This document shows positions 57,886 to 64,000 of a stretch of DNA of 64,000 bases, piece by piece (positions within the stretch are counted from its first letter, which is position 1; the number at the start of each line of letters is the position of its first letter). The position numbers and the translations under genes are program-made. Location: positions 99,026,567-99,090,566 of the forward strand of contig NC_092862.1 in the NCBI RefSeq assembly GCF_032062135.1, read 5' to 3'. Source of the stretch: Pyxicephalus adspersus (Eukaryota; Chordata; Amphibia; Anura; Pyxicephalidae). Below the pieces are notes generated by a model. That model was given only the letters and a program-made list of their open reading frames with translations, did not search any database and was not told the DNA's origin.

Positions 57886-58510
57886 AACACATTGTTTGCA
57901 AATAACATAATTTAATGTTCTGGCAAGAGTCAGGTTTCAGACCAGGTCCCTATGGGAATGACAAACTGGATTAACATAAACCAACACAAAGGACGCACCC
58001 AAGCACACTGTGTTAACAGAGGCTTATAGCGGGCAATGGTGTTCAGGACAGGTTCTCCTTAAATGGCCAGAGTGACCAATAACCTTGTGCCACCTAGCAC
58101 CATTTGATAGGAGGGTAACTGAATCCCCTGCGGCCGATTGGCCACAGGGAATTTACACTAACTATGTCCCGCCCCGCGGCGAGGCAGCCGTGTGCCACAC
58201 CCTCGGGGGGTAGAAGAGGCACACGTGGTAGCGCCTGCACCTCTTCCAACAGCACCCCTGGGATGTGCCCTACTTTGCACCTCCACAGGAGTGCTGAGAA
58301 CAGGACTTTCAGTAATCACGTCCATAGAGATGCAAGGGATGCTGCCTGGCCGAACAGTAGTTCAGCTAGGACGGATCCCTTCGCCTGCAGAGAGAGACAC
58401 GCTGCCAGCAAGGCAGCAGCCTTGGTCATGCTGCCTGCTGCAGCGGCATCTCATTCTGCGTCTGGGATCCCCAGGGACGCCGCGGGCTCGAAGGACAGGT
58501 AAGTTGCTTA
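57886..58510 (+). other. GC/CpG-rich block ending in a consensus splice donor
   Basis: From about 58125 the sequence becomes strongly GC- and CpG-rich (CCCGCCCCGCGGCGAGGCAG, GGGACGCCGCGGGCTCGAAG) and ends at GGACAG followed by GTAAGTTG (58495-58508), a near-perfect vertebrate 5' splice site. One frame is open from ATG 58164 to the donor (112 codons, Ala/Ser/Arg-rich) and an overlapping frame for 135 codons; neither has a recognised domain, and high GC favours open frames. Upstream GATTGGCCAC-type CCAAT boxes (58134-58146) fit a promoter. It could be a host first exon with CpG-island promoter, or an LTR promoter with a splice donor. I lean to a repeat but cannot decide. Confidence 0.35.
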
Positions 58511-60429
58511 CACATACTGTATGGTATGGTGCAACTTCAGTATCACATTACCTGTCCCTTGACAGTTCCAACTTTCTATTTGCTGTAGGTAGACTTTAAA
58601 ATAAATAAATACATTATGAATTCACAACTGCATTACCCACTGTTTTTATTCTATTAATGTTTATTTAAGGGACATGTGACAGCATTACTTTTTTCAGTAC
58701 AATTGCCTCTATTAGCTGTGACAATGAGCCTTCTGTATTTCAATATTTATCTTCTTCTTTTTCTAGATCAATGTTAGCCTCCACGCACATCACTACAACA
58801 CCTTTTAATTTTGGAAATACTGAAGTGTCACCTAGACCACTTATTGATGCTGCCCTGTTAATTTACGTGAAAAAATTATTACATTTCCAATATCTTTAAG
58901 ATTAAAAATTCTGTTAGCATTCGGAGAAGAATAAATAAATAACATTATTAATTTATCAATATTCTCTTTTTTATTTCTTTTGTATTTTAAAATACATAAA
59001 TATTTTACAGTTTCACGGTATGTAATGATGTGGCTGCAGGTTTTGCAATGAAAAATAATAAGTGTAGCTTGGGGGATACTTTTACTTTGTCCATTCACAA
59101 CAAAAGTGACACTGCCCATGAAAAACAAACTAACCTTTCAGCTGATACTCATCTCTTTATACTCCTTACTTTGTTGCTGGTGGAATACTATATTCCTGTA
59201 TAGGGAGCACGTAACAGCCTTTCTTTTATTTTATTTTATTTATTTTATTTCTTTTCTTTTTATTTGATGATGATTTGATATGATTGTGTGCACTACAATT
59301 ATTTTGTACCTGAAATTTGGTGTGGAAAACAGTTGTGCTAACAGCATGAAACATAAAATATTGCAACTGACATTATTTAATTTTTTTAAACATTTTGCTT
59401 GATAAATACAAAATGTTCTGCAATTTTGTAATTATATTTTGATGTACAACAAAATATGCGTTTTGAATGTAAAAATAATTAAAAGCCAGATATAATAAAA
59501 AAAATGCTTTAGACTTTCCTCAATCAGCCCAAAACATTTCATAGGTATAGAGATTCCAGATATATAATTCTCTCCTAAATTAGGACAACGTACTTCACCT
59601 TGCCTGCCCCTGGCATGCACCGTGCCTCACAAATTCTCTCCATAGTTTCAAGGAAAATCCCTGGGTAGGCAGCCGCAATCTGTTCTCTGTTTCATCTCTG
59701 GTCCGTAAGGTTATGCACATTATCGATGAGGAGAATGAAGGGTTGGGGCAATTCTTTTTAAAAAAAAAACATTCTTTCAAGAGCAATTTCAAATAACTCC
59801 TGCAACTGTGGTAAAGAACTTTCACTCAATTTATCCTAATCTAAATTCTGTGTCATTGCCTGCAGAATAAGCACACACAGCTCCATAGATGAACAGCAAA
59901 TGAACCAATTTATGAGGAAGATATCCATTCAATAGCCATGAAAGTGCTGTTATTCTTAGTAAAATAAAGACAGCGTTTTATTTGACCAGTTTAAAAAACT
60001 TCCAAATCCAGCTATTTATAAAGTGATGCTTACTATGCCCATAGTGGATGCTTTCTGTATCAGCAATCACATTTAAAAATGCTGAGTTTGAAATAAGGGA
60101 CTCAATGAACTGAACAAAAAAGCAAAAATGAATAAAATTAAAAACCTGGCATCCTCAGAACACAAAACTTGTAACTAATTCAAACTAAAAAAGCAGGTTT
60201 AAATCTTTGAAAAACTTCTTGTTTGATAACCACAAGGCAAGTGGCATTAGTTTTTGGAGGTAAAGAAATGCTTACAATGTTTAACACAGGTTTAAATATA
60301 TTAGCTTCCTAACTTCTTCCTTCTTATGCTTAAACTACTGCTGACTTGTTTTTGTAAAAAAAAAAATAATAATTAAGTTGGCATTGTTACTGGGTTCACT
60401 CCTTAAAATCAAAGTGAATAACCAAGGGG
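58511..60429. other. AT-rich stretch, nothing recognised
   Basis: A (TTTTA)n-type repeat lies at 59221-59262. No gene or known transposon was seen. Confidence 0.5.
59221..59262. repeat. (TTTTA)n microsatellite, imperfect
   Basis: T-rich pentanucleotide repeats with C substitutions. Confidence 0.85.
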
Positions 60430-61200
60430 AAATCCAGTGCTATTTATGGTGAGGTGAGGAAGCATCGGCAGGAGATCTATAATTTCACTTGGATGACCAT
60501 TGCCTTTGACGAATTGTTGCAAACCGTGAAACCTCATACTGTGCAAATTAAATCTCAATTGAGAGCCAGCAAGTGTTCTTGTTTGTCTCATTTATGCTTT
60601 CTTTAACTCACTCCTTTTTTCTTTTGTCCTTGTCTATTTATGTAACAGATTATTTATTTTTGTATACGTATCAAGTTTCTTGCAACACTTTTATGCTTTG
60701 CCTTGCTTTTTTTTAAGTTTTTGTTGGGGAAATCCACAATGGATCACATTGTCTATGATGCTTGCACAATTTTGTGGAGAAGGTTGCAGACCATCATCCT
60801 GCCAGTACCAACAAATTATAAGCCAATTATTAGGATTTCAAAGACAGCTTTCCGTTCCCCAACCGCATGGGTGCCCTGGATGGAAATAAGATGGAACCTC
60901 ACAAAAGATTAATGTTTTTTAACTACAAAAATATTTCTTTGTAGTGTTAATGCCAGTTACTGATAGAGCTTTCAACTGCGTATCAATTGATGTGGGAGCC
61001 TGTGACAGTTCAGCTAATGTTCACATTTTCAGGAGTCCTCCAATGGGATGACAACTTCATACTGGCCAGCTTGATTTGTCTTCTCCTTAAGTACATCTCC
61101 TTCTCCTTTGATTTGTCTTCTCCTTAAGCACATCTATGATGTAGGACAACCTAGGCTTCTTGTTATGATGGCTGATGAAGCCTTTACCCTGCACAGATAG
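60430..61200 (+). pseudogene. PIF/Harbinger (HARBI1-like) transposase remnant
   Basis: The parent gene is a DDE transposase of PIF/Harbinger elements. Plus-strand readings give TIAFDELLQTVKPHTVQIKS (about 60492-60550), matching the segment that reads DELLxxVxPxI in the family. IVYDACTILWRRLQTIILPVP (about 60745-60810, 21 codons) is next, then FPNRMGALDG (about 60855-60882) with the first catalytic Asp, and FFNYKN (60914 on). MADEAFTLHR (about 61165-61200) carries the late DEAF/DEAF-type Asp of the triad. The middle part with the second Asp is decayed (LMWEPV aligns near DVGAYG). At least three shifts and several stops inactivate it. No accompanying Myb-like gene or terminal repeats were found. 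Confidence 0.72.
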
Positions 61201-62271
61201 GTGGGGAAAGGATGAGTTGGAGGTACCCCCTGGAACTTGGCACAGCAGATTACTCTGGGGATAGCTCTACTAAAGCAACATTTTTACTACACACACTCTA
61301 GAACCTACAGAGAAGCTTTTTTTTACTGATATGTTAATTTGAGAAGCTAAATAATATAATAATTTTGATAACAGCTACATCTCCTGTTTAATTAGGCCTT
61401 CATGCCATGAAGTCATACTCCCCTAGTATATACAAGAGAAATCTATAACATTAGACAGTGGGAGTGTTAGGCGTCACTGATGCTCTAAGAGAGTAATGTG
61501 TCACTTTTCTATTCTGTCAAACTGCTGGGAAAGGAGCTAATACATTGGAAAACTGAAAAAAAAATTAGATGAAACAAACATCGGTGAACAAATTTCATAT
61601 TGCTTTATCTCACAGGATTTCTACCCTGATATATATCATCTTTTATTAACAACTGTATCAACATTATCAGGAAAAAATAGCAAATATAGGCAGCTGAAAT
61701 GATATGCATCTCTTGACTGTTTGGACACAGTTGACTTTTAGGCTTGGGTCAGAAAGTATATACTGGGCATAGGATCACACTGAACTGGCCCAGATATCAC
61801 ATACAATTTGGCATTACACTAAACCGTTTTTTCAATGGTTCCTCCTTTGATAGCCACTGGAAGAGCAATGAAACTTTAAGAAGGGAAAAACACACATGGT
61901 CGATTTCCACCTGCAAATTAACTTTAAAAAAGGAAAATATGATATATGTGTATGTGCATATTTGTAATACATTTGAGGATTCCTTTTACAGGAGGAATTG
62001 CAAGAGCCTGAATTAATGAAATCTTTGATGATAATAATGCATGATTTATTGCCATCTCACAAAAAGTTGTTCTAATAAATCAGCCTTTTAGGGAAAGTTG
62101 TGAAAGGGTATTTTATTTAATGTCCATGCCTCTATTCAAACCTTAATAAATTCCAATTTATACCAAGCTAAAGTCTCTACTTTATAATATGATAAGGCTC
62201 TTAAACATTCTTGTACTTGCCATACCATTCCTAAGAACAATTATGCTCATTAATAAACCCCTTATTAGAAT
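61201..62271. other. nothing recognised
   Basis: AT-rich, without gene or repeat signature. Confidence 0.45.
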
Positions 62272-62279
62272 GTTACAAG

Positions 62280-63032
62280 TAGTGTTGCTGTTTGAATTTG
62301 GGTTGTCTTTATATTCGACCCGAATATGGCTGTTCGAATTCGGATAGCCGACCCAAAAAATGTATTGAATGTGTGTGATTTGTGTAGCTAACTGCAGCCG
62401 TGGGAATCCTCCTGTCAGTGTGGGATCTCTGGGCACTAGAGGTTAAATGGGGACAAGTTTACCCCTTCATCACCTCTAGTGGCTTGTCCCATTTAGCCTC
62501 TAGGGATCTTCTCAATGAATGCAGCCGCGGTCGCATTAATTGAGAACAGTGTGCGATCCGCGGCACTAGAGGTTAAAACCTCTAGTGCTGGGGATATTCT
62601 CAATGAATATGGCTGGAGTCGCATTCATTGAAAACAGTGTGTGATCCACGGCACTAGAGGTTAAATGGGGACAAGTCTTCCCATTCAAAACCTTTATTGC
62701 TCTCTGAGTGGCTGAGGAAAGCTTTCCTCAGCCAATCAAGGAGCACTATCCCTATTCCTGGATAGAGTTTCCTTATCCAGGAACACAGGACTCCCTGTGA
62801 GAAACTCTATCCATGAACACATACAACTAGTAAAGGGCTGCAAGAGCAATCAGGGGAGCAGAGCTGTCAGCTCTGCTCCCCTGATTGCTCTTGCAGGTCT
62901 TCAGTCCTTAAAAAAATTCTCCCACTATTGACTTTAATGGTGTTCAATTTTGGCATTTGATCACCTGAACAATATCCCCCTATTTGATCAAATAGCTGTC
63001 TAATCGAATAGTGAGATATTCGACCAACACTA
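62280..63032. mobile_element. hAT-like MITE (TAGTGTTG ends) with perfect 8 bp target duplication
   Basis: Left end TAGTGTTGCTGTTTGAAT; right end reversed TAGTGTTGGTCGAATATC. The flanks are GTTACAAG on both sides (62272-62279 and 63033-63040), a perfect 8 bp duplication fitting nTnnnnAn. The interior contains repeated units (GGCACTAGAGGTTAAA three times; CTCAATGAAT(G/A) with GCAGCC or GGCTGG twice) and a long palindrome around CTGTCAGCTCTGCTCC (about 62842-62895). The hairpin GAGCAATCAGGGGAGCAGAG is shared with the MITEs at 40000 and 15471. No coding capacity. The 84-codon minus-strand open frame crossing its left end is not a gene. Confidence 0.9.
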
Positions 63033-63040
63033 GTTACAAG

Positions 63041-63165
63041 TTACGCACATACAGTTAATCCCTTGTTGGTATATTGTAATATGTAGGAACCTATTTCTTG
63101 ATCTACCACTGAAATTGAAAATCAGTTTTCACCTTAAATAGGACTTTTATTCAATTCTTTATGTA
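63041..63165. other. short AT-rich spacer
   Basis: Nothing recognised. Confidence 0.5.
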
Positions 63166-63255
63166 TACAGGTTGACATTCAAAAATCCGGCAACCTCCGG
63201 ACCTGAGAAATGTCAAATTTTTGAAAATTCCGGATTCTGTTTTTTATACTTACCT
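63166..63255 (+). repeat. possible Tigger/pogo-type MITE end
   Basis: CAGGTTGACATTCAAAAATC followed by CGGCAACCTCCGG and AATTCCGGATTCTG resembles the ends of Tigger/pogo-type repeats, which start CAG next to TA and carry ATCCGG motifs. The other end was not identified. Confidence 0.35.
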
Positions 63256-63684
63256 CCACTTACAGGCTAGCTTTACTCTCACAGCACCGCAAACATCTGG
63301 CACAGTTCCAGGGAGCAGGCAGCAGGAACGTCTCAATATGTATTTAGTGTAGCAAGCTGTTTTTGCAGAACAGTGCTATGAAAACATTAGTGGCCAAACA
63401 GTGTACTGCAGTTCTGTATTGAAAATGCGACCTGAAAATCGTGCTGGGAAACTGAGTATGAGCCATACACTACAAAATTGTATTTGTTTGAAATGTATAT
63501 GTAATATATTGTGCGTTTATTTTGTGCCGCTATGTGTTGTGATGGATGGGGACAAACCTACCTGTGAAGGGCTGCTATGCTTCCTTTTAATGGGACTGCT
63601 GCAGGGCACAGTAAGAATGATTGTTATAATAAACAGTGGTTCCTAAGATACTTGAATGTGAATGTGCTGCTATTGAAAGCTCAT

Positions 63685-63707
63685 ACATATATATATATAT
63701 ATATATA
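63685..63707. repeat. (AT)n microsatellite
   Basis: Short AT run. Confidence 0.9.
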
Positions 63708-63770
63708 CCTTTACCCAGAATTTGCACTTTGTACTGCACTTCTCATACTTGTCTACCTAATACAAGTACA

Positions 63771-63917
63771 TTAACCCCCCTGCCATTCTAATTCTGTCCG
63801 TATTTTTGTTCTTAGGCATAACTCACCGAAATATGTCTAATATTTATTAAATTTAATAATAAATTAAAAAAAAAATGTTAAAAAAAATACAGAAACCTAT
63901 ATTATATTATTATACAG

Positions 63918-63959
<42 letters not shown>

Positions 63960-64000
63960 TGTAAATGTTTTAAAGATTTCTTTGTATTGGACTCATTACA
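63771..64000 (+). mobile_element. piggyBac-like MITE, left end, runs off the window
   Basis: It starts TTAACCCCCCTGCCATTCTA, like the ends of 2494-3658, and continues with CATAACTCACCGAAATATGT, which parallels AACTTACAGAAATATGTCC in the reversed right arm of that element. An (AT)n run lies at 63920-63958. The right end is outside the window. Confidence 0.6.
63920..63958. repeat. (AT)n microsatellite
   Basis: About 39 bp of AT repeat inside the MITE. Confidence 0.95.

Noticed and set aside
1..64000. CRISPR arrays, bacterial operons, tRNA and rRNA genes
   Set aside because: No regularly spaced repeats, no tRNA-like box A/B pairs noticed by eye, and no rRNA motifs. The window is vertebrate-type repetitive DNA.

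Overview
This 64 kb window looks like transposon-rich vertebrate DNA from an amphibian, most likely an anuran (frog). It is AT-rich, carries long (AT)n tracts and a 540 bp assembly gap (2939-3478), and has no compact gene arrangement, operon or ribosome-binding site. The repeat families I recognise point the same way: an Ngaro-type tyrosine-recombinase retrotransposon with an SGNH-hydrolase domain, L1 remnants, a Ty3/gypsy element, Tc1, PIF/Harbinger and hAT remnants, a piggyBac-like MITE family with a TTAACCTCCC end, and foldback MITEs typical of frogs. The species call is inference from repeat content only. I found no convincing host protein-coding gene, tRNA, rRNA or CRISPR array. The window reads as intergenic or deep intronic sequence.

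Layout. 1-3935: decayed Ngaro-like element (reverse transcriptase, tyrosine recombinase, SGNH hydrolase) split by a piggyBac-like MITE (2494-3658) that contains the gap. 3.9-9.6 kb: a half foldback MITE and two LTR-like blocks. 11.2-14.25 kb: minus-strand L1 pieces, one cut by a 371 bp hAT MITE with target duplication, plus a separate MITE with 21 bp perfect terminal repeats. 15.5-25.3 kb: MITEs, a possible terminal exon at 16951, an L1 3' end and an LTR-like block. 25.3-30.3 kb: nothing recognised. 30.3-35.3 kb: foldback and hairpin-rich MITEs. 35.8-37.5 kb: a damaged copy of an unclassified, probably transposase-like gene with a 310-codon open frame. 38.7-40.9 kb: LTR-like block, two Tc1 remnants and a hAT-like MITE.

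The richest structure is 47.26-53.4 kb. A second, minus-strand copy of the unclassified element has been broken by a plus-strand gypsy retrotransposon (47880-51784) and by a hAT-like MITE (52437-52901) with its own target duplication. Both insertions sit inside one older element, so their order relative to it can be read directly. Further right are a minus-strand L1 3' half (56055-57885), a CpG-rich block ending in a consensus splice donor (about 58145-58505), a PIF/Harbinger transposase remnant (60430-61200), a 753 bp hAT-like MITE with a perfect 8 bp target duplication (62280-63032), and the start of another piggyBac-like MITE running off the end.

No set of genes here works together as a pathway. 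The organising principle is insertion history. Two points deserve most attention: the poorly characterised element family present twice, and a group of MITEs with different termini that share the same internal sequence modules.
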